A stretch of 64,000 bases of DNA from Gammaproteobacteria bacterium (GTDB taxonomy: Bacteria; Pseudomonadota; Gammaproteobacteria; Pseudomonadales; Azotimanducaceae_A): positions 668,595 through 732,594 of the forward strand of contig DUAT01000057.1 in the NCBI GenBank assembly GCA_012960755.1, written 5' to 3'. Position numbers and translations under genes: made by a program. Shown in pieces: positions 56,747-64,000 of this stretch. Positions within the stretch are counted from its first letter, which is position 1. Each line of letters begins with the position of its first letter. A model generated the notes under the pieces. That model was not told where the DNA came from. It did no database searches and worked only from the letters and a program-made list of their open reading frames with translations.

Positions 56747-57385
56747 ATGAACAACTTTCACGATAACCTGCCAGATCAATTCTTCGAAAGAGAAGATGAA
56801 TCTTCCGATGAGTTGTTTTATGAGTCTCCCAGGTTCACGACTCATATCGACGATGCCACCATCCACAACCTGACCCATTATTATCGAGAAACGCTTCCCG
56901 GGTCGTTTCGCCTGCTCGACCTGATGTCATCATGGATCTCCCATCTGCCCCAGGAAATCAATTACCATCAGGTGGCAGGGCTTGGGATGAATGCCGACGA
57001 ACTGAAAGGCAACCCGCAGCTTGATTCTTACGTCGTACAAAACCTCAACGACAATCCGCAACTCGACTTTGCCGACCACAGTTTTGATGCCGTTACAATT
57101 GCCGTCTCCATACAGTACCTGATCAGACCATTTGAGGTTTTTAAGGAGATAAGCAGAATCCTCTCACCGGGCGGTAAATGTATTGTCGCGATGTCACATC
57201 GCCTGTTCCCCACCAAAGCGATTTACGCTTTCCACGTGCTGCCACCGGTGGATCGTTTTCGCCTGGTTTCCGCCTATATGCACCAGGCAGGAGAGTTCAG
57301 CAGCATCGAGACCGTTGATCGATCACCACCGAACGCGGACCCACTCTGGTTAGTGGTTGGGACAAAAGAAAGAGACTTGAATTGA
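56747..57385 (+). CDS. SAM-methyltransferase-like protein
   Basis: A 212-residue protein with class I methyltransferase features: FRLLDLMSSWISHLP in the position of motif I (lacking the normal glycine-rich pattern), a DFADHSFDAVTIAVSIQYL segment typical of methyltransferase 11 domains, and LSPGGKCIVAMSHR. The degenerate motif I makes activity uncertain. I chose ATG 56747 (MNNFHDN); the longer frame begins in sequence without a ribosome site. Downstream by 55 bp is the esterase gene. Confidence 0.75.
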   Translation: MNNFHDNLPDQFFEREDESSDELFYESPRFTTHIDDATIHNLTHYYRETLPGSFRLLDLMSSWISHLPQEINYHQVAGLGMNADELKGNPQLDSYVVQNLNDNPQLDFADHSFDAVTIAVSIQYLIRPFEVFKEISRILSPGGKCIVAMSHRLFPTKAIYAFHVLPPVDRFRLVSAYMHQAGEFSSIETVDRSPPNADPLWLVVGTKERDLN

Positions 57386-57440
57386 AGCACAACAAATTTC
57401 TAAACACTGATCCACAAAAACTGCAAACGAGATATGGAAT

Positions 57441-58508
57441 ATGAAATCCAAGCCAAAAATTATTAGGTTCACTCTCCTGTTAAGCATGTTAACGCTATGC
57501 TTCTCCTCTTCTGCGGAAGATCAGGTCTGGGATATCAAATCCAGAATGGTACCTGCTCCTGCTGGTGCCAGTGAGAAAATACGCCAGTCCATAGCATCAA
57601 CACCCCTGCCTGACCCTGCGGCAGCTCGCAACATGTTCACTGACGAGAAAACAATTAATTGGGGTGAGATGATAAAAGCAACATCATCCAGCCGGGACGC
57701 CTCGGCACTAAAACTGGCAACCTCACTGGGTGTATCGATCAAGAAGCACAAGATAGAAGGCATCACGATTTATCATGTTGATCCGGCAAAAGTAGATCCG
57801 CGATTTTCCAACAGTATGTTCCTCTATGTTCACGGCGGTGCCTATGTCTTTGGTGGTGGTGATGGCAGCGTATCGGAAGCGGCAGTCATTGCCAGTACGT
57901 CGAAAATCCGCGTGATCTCAGTTGATTATCGCATGCCACCGAAGGACCCGTTTCCCTCTGCTGTGGATGACGTGGTCGTTGTCTACAAACACCTGCTGGA
58001 CGAGAAAAAAGCAGCCAAATCCATCGCCATTGGCGGTACATCGGCCGGAGGTGGTCTTGCTCTGGCTGCCGTACATAAATTCAAAGCACTGGGCCTGCAG
58101 CTACCTGGCGCCATCTATGCCGGTACACCCTGGGCTGACCTGACCAAGACCGGAGATACGCTCTTTACCAATGAGGGCTTGGATCGTGTACTGGTGACCT
58201 ACGATGGCTTGCTTGGTGCTGCTGCACGACTCTATGCAGATGGCCACGATATGCAAGATCCCTTTATTTCACCGGTGTACGGTAATTTCAGTGGGTTTCC
58301 GCCAACCTACCTTGTCACAGGTACACGTGACATGTTTCTAAGTGACACGGCAAGAACACATCGGAAACTCCGGGCTGCCGGTGTCGTCGCTGACTTGAAC
58401 GTGTATGAAGGATTATCACACGCGGGTTATGCATTCAATCTGACATCGCCTGAATCTATCCAGGTTTATTCTGAGATGCGGGATTTTTTGTTGGCACAAT
58501 TGAACTGA
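57441..58508 (+). CDS. Exported alpha/beta hydrolase (hormone-sensitive-lipase type esterase)
   Basis: A 355-residue secreted esterase. A signal peptide (residues 1-25, ending CFSSSA) is followed by an alpha/beta hydrolase domain with the oxyanion motif HGGAYVFG, the nucleophile elbow GGTSAGGG, the acid in GTRDMFLSD and the histidine in GLSHAGYAF. The HGG motif places it with the hormone-sensitive lipase family of carboxylesterases acting on short acyl or steryl esters. ATG start. Probably transcribed with the methyltransferase-like gene. Confidence 0.87.
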   Translation: MKSKPKIIRFTLLLSMLTLCFSSSAEDQVWDIKSRMVPAPAGASEKIRQSIASTPLPDPAAARNMFTDEKTINWGEMIKATSSSRDASALKLATSLGVSIKKHKIEGITIYHVDPAKVDPRFSNSMFLYVHGGAYVFGGGDGSVSEAAVIASTSKIRVISVDYRMPPKDPFPSAVDDVVVVYKHLLDEKKAAKSIAIGGTSAGGGLALAAVHKFKALGLQLPGAIYAGTPWADLTKTGDTLFTNEGLDRVLVTYDGLLGAAARLYADGHDMQDPFISPVYGNFSGFPPTYLVTGTRDMFLSDTARTHRKLRAAGVVADLNVYEGLSHAGYAFNLTSPESIQVYSEMRDFLLAQLN

Positions 58509-58655
58509 TACGGATTTGACTCACGAACGGTGACGAAGTCTGGAGTCAAGCTGATCCACAATCTCAGTCCAGTCAGTATCTTCTTCCAATCGTATGAGCT
58601 GAAATGTCCATGATCAGTTCCCTCCGACAGATTAGCTCTCCATGGCAGCTCTCGA

Positions 58656-61010
58656 TTATACCCTTTTGTTGTGCCGCTGGTCCCAAATAAACTCACCCAA
58701 TATGACAAACAGAATCAAACAGCCGATCCAGAACACAAAGTTGGCAACCGGCGCGACGGGGCTTACTGATTCTACGATGACCCCGGTCGTACCTGCAGGC
58801 ATCACGAAACCGAGCAGGCTACCATTGCCGGTATAGGTCTCAACCCTGCTAAATTCCCCATCGTTGACCACGGTCACAACCAGGGTGGACGCGAATGTCG
58901 TGGCAACGGAAACGGGGCATTCACTGGCCCCACTGTTCTCGATGCCGAAGACCATCATTTTTTCGTCCGCGACTGGCACTTGAAAAGATAATGTGTCGCA
59001 GTCAGGGCTGAAGTTTACCGTCTGCTCTGCTTCGCCCCGTCGATACTGAACACGATGCCAGTCTGACGATCGCTGGATCGACGCTGATAACGATTCGAGA
59101 AGCTGTTCCTCAGAGGTGCGAACCCTGATCGTAACACTGGTCCAGATCGCGCCGGGAGTTGTGGGCTGATCCCTGACGGACACCCTGTCGCCTTCGAATT
59201 CAACGACGCAACATATGTTGTAAAGCTGCTGTAACGTCGGAAAAGCGATGTTCTCAGGCACGATGTCGAAGGCGCCCCGGGTAGCGGAAAAAGGTTGTTC
59301 CATTAGAGACTGGGTCGTAACAGAGAACGATTTCAGAGGGAAACCGTAGCCATTGATTGACGGCAATCCTCCGGCACTTGAAAGCAGCAGGTCTGTTGTT
59401 GGAATCGATATTCGAGTGAGTACCTGTCCAAGTTCAGGGTGTATTCGCAGAATGGTTTCACCCAGCTGCCGATTCGCGTCGATGACCCGGTCGAAAGATT
59501 TTTCAAGTTGGTTAATGCTCTTGAATGCCAACAAACTCATCAAGCCAATAAGCAGCAATCCAAAAATCGGAATCGACATTACCATGGTTGCAGAAGCGCG
59601 AATTTTCGTCCCGGTTAACGCGGACGCCGGTTCTTCCAAATCCATGTTTCGCAACAGGATCCATAAAGTAATACACGTAATGGCGACGATGCACCAGAGC
59701 AATATTTCTTTGAACGAGGCAGTATTTAACGACGCAGCAGAAGAAAAGCTGATCGCCGCAGCAACTGCGAATGCCAGCAGCAATGGTTTTACCGGAGACA
59801 GCGTGACTGCCAACCGGGAAACATCGACTAAAATACAGTTCGCAACATAGCAGGACCAGATCAGGATAACCGGCATTACTGAGCGAGCGGGGACCCTGAA
59901 GTCTGCCAATGGTGGAACAACTTGTAACAGCAGATCAGACAGGGGAGAAATGTTGTTGCTCACTACCAGGCAAAGAAAGACTGAACCAAGAAACCCTGCA
60001 AATGGCAGGTATCGGCCGGAAGCAAGGACATAAAAACTCATCAGCAATAGCGGACCGACACCGTAAAGAATTTCGTGGTCGAAGTTACCAGGACGTCCGG
60101 TCGCGGGGATGCGGTACCAGAAGAGTGCACTAAACCAATCGTGCATCTGATTCGTCAGAAAGGTGTAAATTGCGACTTCACCACCCATATTACGGCTCGC
60201 ATCCGGTCCGCCTGCAAAAGCAATCATTTCGAACAGAACCGGTGCCGCCAGCAAACAGGCCAGTAGAAAGACTGCCAGTACCACCGCCAGAGACAGTGGC
60301 CTGAACTTAACATTACCCTGGCGAAACAAAATGCTACAGAATACCGGGGCTGCAAACACAGCGCCATAAACAAGCATTTGAAAGCCGGGCGCAGAGAGAC
60401 CATGGACGATTGAAAAGAGCGAGATCAGCAGCACAGTCATCGACAACTGCCCGGCGCGATGACAGAGCCATAATGCGAGCAGTGCCTGAAGAAGGAGCAA
60501 ACCGAGAAACAGATTTTGATGTCCCTCATTAATTCGATAAGCCAGCATCGGGCTAAAACCGATAAACATGACAAGGAAAACAACAGTGGGTATTCGTTCC
60601 ACACTGAAATTTTTCGGTTCACGGGACCATTTAAATACCGCCTGAACACCCAGGAAGCAGTAACAGCAATGAAACAGAAAAAAGGTGATGTTGAGACTGG
60701 TGAGAGGCGGAATCTGCAGCTTCGCCAACAGGACACTCAAGGGGAGAATACCGTATCCCCCCAGGTAATTCATACCACCGAACATATCTGTCCGATAGGC
60801 CATGGCTTGAATATCACCACCGGACGCTGTCAGCTGATACAGCATAGGCAGCAGGCTGCTCAGCGCATCTGCGCCCATGATTGTTGAACCAGCACCAAAC
60901 CCAACGAGAATCCAGCTAACTGCAACAATAATGAATATCCAAAAAAGCAAATGGAGATCCGTTATGTCATGTCCGGCATGGATAAGGGTGAATTGCTGAT
61001 GCGTCGGCAT
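58656..61010 (-). CDS. Large polytopic membrane protein (possible GT-C-type)
   Basis: I do not recognise a specific family. The 784-residue product has about 12-14 hydrophobic helices (first near residues 20-45, then up to about 480), a large hydrophilic domain (about 480-750, VTVVNDGEFSRVETYTGN) and a final helix before a basic tail. A first periplasmic loop (MGADALSSLLPMLYQL) and the layout recall GT-C lipid-sugar transferases of the YfhO/ArnT kind, without conclusive motifs. ATG 61010, or TTG 61016 overlapping the MarR stop. It is cotranscribed with the MarR gene. Confidence 0.6.
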   Translation of the reverse strand: MPTHQQFTLIHAGHDITDLHLLFWIFIIVAVSWILVGFGAGSTIMGADALSSLLPMLYQLTASGGDIQAMAYRTDMFGGMNYLGGYGILPLSVLLAKLQIPPLTSLNITFFLFHCCYCFLGVQAVFKWSREPKNFSVERIPTVVFLVMFIGFSPMLAYRINEGHQNLFLGLLLLQALLALWLCHRAGQLSMTVLLISLFSIVHGLSAPGFQMLVYGAVFAAPVFCSILFRQGNVKFRPLSLAVVLAVFLLACLLAAPVLFEMIAFAGGPDASRNMGGEVAIYTFLTNQMHDWFSALFWYRIPATGRPGNFDHEILYGVGPLLLMSFYVLASGRYLPFAGFLGSVFLCLVVSNNISPLSDLLLQVVPPLADFRVPARSVMPVILIWSCYVANCILVDVSRLAVTLSPVKPLLLAFAVAAAISFSSAASLNTASFKEILLWCIVAITCITLWILLRNMDLEEPASALTGTKIRASATMVMSIPIFGLLLIGLMSLLAFKSINQLEKSFDRVIDANRQLGETILRIHPELGQVLTRISIPTTDLLLSSAGGLPSINGYGFPLKSFSVTTQSLMEQPFSATRGAFDIVPENIAFPTLQQLYNICCVVEFEGDRVSVRDQPTTPGAIWTSVTIRVRTSEEQLLESLSASIQRSSDWHRVQYRRGEAEQTVNFSPDCDTLSFQVPVADEKMMVFGIENSGASECPVSVATTFASTLVVTVVNDGEFSRVETYTGNGSLLGFVMPAGTTGVIVESVSPVAPVANFVFWIGCLILFVILGEFIWDQRHNKRV

Positions 61011-61016
61011 TGCCAA

Positions 61017-61442
61017 TCATACCTTCCTTTCAATTCGCTTTAACACCTTCACTGCCTGATGTAAGCATTTAAGATCTTTTTCATTCAAGTGTTTTAGTTC
61101 CCTCACTAAACCATCCACCCTGGCCTGTTGTCCTTTCAGCATTAGCTGGCGGCCCTTTTTTGTGGCCTCAATTCGCAGCGCCCTGGCATCGTCGGGGGAT
61201 GGTTTCCTTCTCGCCAATCGATTGTCTTCCAGACCAGAGACCACCCTGGACATGGTGGCGGACGTTACCTGCTCATAACCAGCCAGCTCCGAGAGAGTGC
61301 AGGGCCCGCCAAACACGAGTACCGAAAGAGCAGAAAGTCTGGCCGGTCCCACATTCAGCTTGCTATCTTCTTTTCTTAACCGGCGTATCAGGTGTATGGC
61401 TGCGGAATTCAAACCGGAGGCGATATCTTCTATGGAATCCAT
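61017..61442 (-). CDS. MarR family transcriptional regulator
   Basis: A 141-residue winged-helix regulator. The recognition region is LSELAGYEQVTSATMSRVVSGLEDNRLARRKPSPDDARALRIEATKKG, including the beta-wing with D-R-A. N- and C-terminal helices form the dimer interface. It is divergent from the VOC gene, with two palindromes between them that match a MarR operator style, so it probably represses both itself and the VOC gene. ATG start at 61442. Confidence 0.9.
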   Translation of the reverse strand: MDSIEDIASGLNSAAIHLIRRLRKEDSKLNVGPARLSALSVLVFGGPCTLSELAGYEQVTSATMSRVVSGLEDNRLARRKPSPDDARALRIEATKKGRQLMLKGQQARVDGLVRELKHLNEKDLKCLHQAVKVLKRIERKV

Positions 61443-61517
61443 CCTAGTAGTCCTTCAAGGTAAAACTGCCATGTTCAGCGAGTGAGGAAGCGTTTGACGC
61501 AACCTTAACAAATTATC

Positions 61518-61546
61518 TTGACAATAGTTAGCAATGCTATCAATAT
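61518..61546 (+). promoter_or_regulatory. Strong sigma-70 promoter before the VOC gene
   Basis: A perfect TTGACA (61518-61523) and CAATAT (61541-61546) with 17-bp spacing. The spacer and the start region contain the palindromes described next, so binding of a repressor would block RNA polymerase. Confidence 0.7.
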
Positions 61547-61561
61547 AGTTAGCATAGCTAA
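61529..61561. promoter_or_regulatory. Paired palindromes, probable MarR operators
   Basis: TAGCAATGCTA (61529-61539) lies in the promoter spacer, and TTAGCATAGCTAA (61549-61561) lies just downstream of the -10 box. Their half-sites TTAGC/GCTAA-type are related, and 20 bp centre to centre is about two helical turns. The adjacent MarR gene is the obvious candidate ligand. Confidence 0.65.
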
Positions 61562-61581
61562 TTAGTTGAAAGGGATTGTTC

Positions 61582-61980
61582 ATGGCAGACTCACTCGCAC
61601 TCACAAAAATTCATCAGATTGCGATCAATGCGAACGACCTGTCTGAATCAAAGGCATTTTACACCGATGTTCTCGGTGCCAGAATGATTGCGGAGTTCGA
61701 TCCACCAGGCATTGTCTTTTTTGATTTCCAGGGTACCAGGTTGATGCTGGAAAAAGGTGCATCACAGGCCACAGTGTATTTTCGCGTTGAGGATATCGAC
61801 ACTGCAGTCAAGCAACTACAGGAAAAACAGATAGAAATTGACATCATGCCCCACGTTATTTTTAAGGATGACGACGGTTTGTTTGGCCCCAGGGGTTATG
61901 AAGAGTCCATGGCCTTCTTCAAAGACCCGGCCGGAAACATCCTCGCTTTCAGCAGCCAAACACCCCCTGACCCGACTTGA
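61582..61980 (+). CDS. VOC family protein (glyoxalase fold)
   Basis: A 132-residue vicinal oxygen chelate protein (KIHQIAINANDLSESKAFYTDVLGARMIAEFDPPGIVFFDFQG, ending MAFFKDPAGNILAFSSQ with the terminal metal-ligand region). The ATG at 61582 is placed by AAAGGGA six bases upstream; the TTG at 61576 is less likely. It is under the promoter and operators shared with the MarR gene, so it may be induced by a toxic or signalling ligand. Substrate unknown. Confidence 0.85.
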   Translation: MADSLALTKIHQIAINANDLSESKAFYTDVLGARMIAEFDPPGIVFFDFQGTRLMLEKGASQATVYFRVEDIDTAVKQLQEKQIEIDIMPHVIFKDDDGLFGPRGYEESMAFFKDPAGNILAFSSQTPPDPT

Positions 61981-62072
61981 GAAGAAGTTTCACGACTGAC
62001 AGTTTCACTACTGACATGGGGCTGTCAGCATGACCGGTGTATACTGTCGATCTACCCGGTGGAAGCAGTGAT

Positions 62073-62624
62073 ATGGCAAAGTTATATGCACAACTCGACG
62101 ACAAGCTGATCAAGTTTATCGAGTCACAGCATATGTTCTTTATAGGTACAGCGCCCCTCTCAGGCGACGGTCTTGTCAACCTCTCGCCAAAGGGAATGGA
62201 CACCCTCAGAATTCTCGACGAAAAAACCATCGCCTATCTTGATCTGACGGGAAGTGGCTCAGAGACAATTGCGCATCTCAAGCAAAATGGCCGTTTCGTA
62301 CTGATGTTCTGCTCGTTTACCAACAAACCCATGATCCTCAGATTGCATGGAAAAGGCGTGGTGCTGGAATCAGATCATTCCGACTATCCGGCACTGTTGA
62401 AGAAATTTCCCGAGCGGCGCGGGACCCGCGCAATAATCAAACTCAGCGCCGAACGAATCGCAGATTCCTGTGGTTGGGGCGTACCGGAATATGAATTTGT
62501 TCAGGAGCGTGATACCTACACCAAATACGCGGCCAACCTTTCTGACGAAGATTTTAGAAAGGGCCAAATAGCCAATGCCAGGAGCCTGGATGACCTCCCG
62601 TCTCTGGCAACCCCAAGCTATTAA
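62073..62624 (+). CDS. Pyridoxamine 5'-phosphate oxidase-fold protein
   Basis: A 183-residue split-barrel flavoprotein-like product with FIGTAPLSGDGLVNLSPKGMDTLRILDEKTIAYLDLTGSGSETIAHL, the pattern of the PPOX group annotated with DUF-type heme/flavin oxidases. I chose ATG 62073 (MAKLYAQLDD) over GTG 62037 because it fits the family opening. Monocistronic by appearance, convergent with the CoA-transferase genes. Confidence 0.8.
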   Translation: MAKLYAQLDDKLIKFIESQHMFFIGTAPLSGDGLVNLSPKGMDTLRILDEKTIAYLDLTGSGSETIAHLKQNGRFVLMFCSFTNKPMILRLHGKGVVLESDHSDYPALLKKFPERRGTRAIIKLSAERIADSCGWGVPEYEFVQERDTYTKYAANLSDEDFRKGQIANARSLDDLPSLATPSY

Positions 62625-62647
62625 CCCAAACTGTAAACGCAAAACTA

Positions 62648-63871
62648 TCAACCCAGGCTGTCGATCACAGCTTCCGTATCCCTGCCGAGTGCGGGTGCTC
62701 CCTTCAATCCGGAATCCGGAACAGGGGCTGCAGAGAACCTTGCATGAGGCATAACATGAATTTGTTTACCACTGGGATGATCGATTTCCCCCAGGTAGTT
62801 GTTCTCAATTAATTGTGGTGACTCGTGCAGGTCTTCAGGGAAATTGATTTCGCCGGTCGGCACCCCATGGCTTTCAAGTATTTTTATCCATTCCGCAGTC
62901 GTCTTACTTTTAAGGTTAGCTTCAATTTCCACCTGCTGCTGCAACACGGTCTGGTAGTATTCGTCGTTTTCAATATCGTAGTCCGGATCATCCCGGAGTT
63001 GTAACGTGGTATTTAGTGCCTCCCTTGCCTTATCACGAAGTCTCCGAGTCAACGCACCAACGAATACTGCACCGTCACTGGTTTGATAAGGGCGATAAAA
63101 AGCAGGAACCAGCCTGGGGGTTAACTGCTTCCTCCGGGCCAGAACCTTCTCATGGCTGGCGCCTTCTGCCCTGAGCAAACTCAGTACCTTGCGAGCTTTA
63201 TGCAGCGGTTTGTCAGCCATATCATGGTTTACCACCCTCGAACTTTGCAAAGACAGCAACGTCAGTAATTTTGACGTAGTGACCTTCTGCCCGATCCCGG
63301 TTTCTACCCGGTGAAACAGCGCGCTCGAAATTCCAACGATTGCATAGAGGGCCGTGGCGTACTCTGACATCTGGGTTGAAACCAGAGGTACTGGTGTTTT
63401 ACCGTCACTTGCCGTTTTGCCTTCAGACAACAACATGCCTGAGTAGGCCTGCAACACCAGGTCGTTGGCTGGTTTTTCTGCCCAGAATCCCTGCTCACCG
63501 AATGCATTGATATCCAGGTAAATCAGCCCCGGGTTTTCTATTCGAACCGACTCATAACCAAGTTTTCCGGGGAACCGGTTCTTTTGTAGCGATACGAGAA
63601 CAACGTCCGCGGTCTGTATCAGGGCACTTGCCAGTTCTAATCCTTGCTGCGTGTAGATATCCAGCGTTACGGATTGCTTGCCCCGGTTCAGTGACTGAAA
63701 CAGTTTCGATTCAGAAACCGCAAAAGCATTCGTATTTCTAAGCGGGTCACCGTTCATGGGCTCTACCTTAATGACCTCAGCGCCCCGGTCCGCACAAATC
63801 TGGCCCGCGAAAGAACCTGCGACATCGGCACTCAGCTCAACTACGCGCAACCCGGAGAAGATACCCTTCAC
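62648..63871 (-). CDS. Class III CoA-transferase (CaiB/Frc family)
   Basis: A 407-residue family III CoA-transferase. It shows GLRVVELSADVAGSFAGQICADRGAEVIKVEP at the start, QSLNRGKQSVTLDI, LIYLDINAFGEQ, and the C-terminal GAPALGRDTEAVIDSLG. The catalytic aspartate position in this family follows the nucleotide-binding part; an E/D is present near residue 150 but was not pinned down. Members move CoA between carboxylic acids in carnitine, oxalate, bile acid or steroid metabolism. GTG 63871, with AGGAGG upstream, overlaps the stop of a second CoA-transferase gene. Confidence 0.9.
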   Translation of the reverse strand: MKGIFSGLRVVELSADVAGSFAGQICADRGAEVIKVEPMNGDPLRNTNAFAVSESKLFQSLNRGKQSVTLDIYTQQGLELASALIQTADVVLVSLQKNRFPGKLGYESVRIENPGLIYLDINAFGEQGFWAEKPANDLVLQAYSGMLLSEGKTASDGKTPVPLVSTQMSEYATALYAIVGISSALFHRVETGIGQKVTTSKLLTLLSLQSSRVVNHDMADKPLHKARKVLSLLRAEGASHEKVLARRKQLTPRLVPAFYRPYQTSDGAVFVGALTRRLRDKAREALNTTLQLRDDPDYDIENDEYYQTVLQQQVEIEANLKSKTTAEWIKILESHGVPTGEINFPEDLHESPQLIENNYLGEIDHPSGKQIHVMPHARFSAAPVPDSGLKGAPALGRDTEAVIDSLG

Positions 63872-64000
63872 AGTATGACACCCTCCTTTCTCATTCTTGC
63901 AATGTCATTCTGATTGTAACCGAGGCTGACCAGCACTTTATCCGAGTCTCTACCCAAAGGTGGCGAGGCATCAGGTTCATCGCAGCGGGTCTCTGAGAAT
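63868..64000 (-). CDS. Class III CoA-transferase, C-terminal end (partial)
   Basis: The frame enters from the right edge and ends at TGA 63868-63870. About 44 residues are visible, including PPLGRDSDKVLVSLGYNQNDI and RMRKEGVIL, which is the standard end of CaiB/Frc-type CoA-transferases. It overlaps the start of the next CoA-transferase gene by four bases, so the two form a coupled pair and could act as a heteromer, as some class III enzymes do. Confidence 0.8.
   Translation of the reverse strand, partial: FSETRCDEPDASPPLGRDSDKVLVSLGYNQNDIARMRKEGVIL

Noticed and set aside
62619..62662. Imperfect direct repeat CTATTAACCCAAACTGT / CTATCAACCCAGGCTGT at convergent gene ends
   Set aside because: Short and diverged; each copy contains or abuts a stop codon, so similarity may be chance.

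Overview
The window looks like a chromosomal segment of a free-living, aerobic, probably marine gammaproteobacterium. The main evidence is a complete E. coli-type complex I operon (nuoA-nuoN with fused nuoCD and a NuoG carrying the extra N7 cysteine set). The surrounding genes are typical of oligotrophic marine gammaproteobacteria that oxidise lipids, steroids or terpenoids: P450, Baeyer-Villiger-type monooxygenases, enoyl-CoA hydratases, class III CoA-transferases, an F420-type LLM oxidoreductase and a TonB receptor. Base composition is close to even by eye. The exact lineage cannot be fixed from this sequence alone. I saw no rRNA, tRNA, CRISPR array, prophage or intact insertion sequence.

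Layout. 1-4.1 kb: tail of an MFS transporter, an SDR, an aminoglycoside-phosphotransferase-like kinase, and a minus-strand pair of a CMD/AhpD-family protein and a cytochrome P450. 4.2-10.1 kb: TPR protein, TonB-dependent receptor with a clear terminator, VOC protein, nitrilase-fold amidohydrolase and MATE exporter. 10.1-14.2 kb: four minus-strand metabolic enzymes. 14.3-29.3 kb: the nuo operon with its own promoter and a structured leader. 29.4-36.1 kb: two CBS-domain proteins, a VapBC-type toxin-antitoxin pair, a PhyH oxygenase and fatty acid desaturase pair, a beta-lactamase-fold hydrolase and a crotonase. 36.2-42.0 kb: S9 peptidase, a cytochrome c-PQQ dehydrogenase fusion, crotonase, PPOX and SnoaL-like proteins. 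42.1-45.0 kb: NhaA and a CPA2 antiporter. 45.1-49.5 kb: two tandem flavin monooxygenases and an SDR. 49.5-53.8 kb: an RND efflux pair. 53.9-64 kb: amidohydrolase, DAO oxidase, methyltransferase-like protein, esterase, a large membrane protein with a MarR regulator, VOC, PPOX and two class III CoA-transferases.

The most notable observation is at 3565-4098 (minus). A CMD/AhpD-family protein is interrupted by a single in-frame TGA exactly where the second cysteine of the redox CxxC motif should lie (C77-F-T-U80). A perfect 7-bp stem-loop with a G-containing loop starts shortly downstream, the geometry expected of a bacterial SECIS element. This reads as a selenocysteine protein that an ordinary gene caller would split into two short ORFs or call a pseudogene. 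Secondary observations include a 30-residue upstream ORF whose stop overlaps the nuoA start, a 16-bp tandem repeat at the nuoCD/nuoE junction, a REP/RAYT-like palindrome near 35.5 kb, and paired palindromes overlapping a strong promoter between a MarR gene and a VOC gene.
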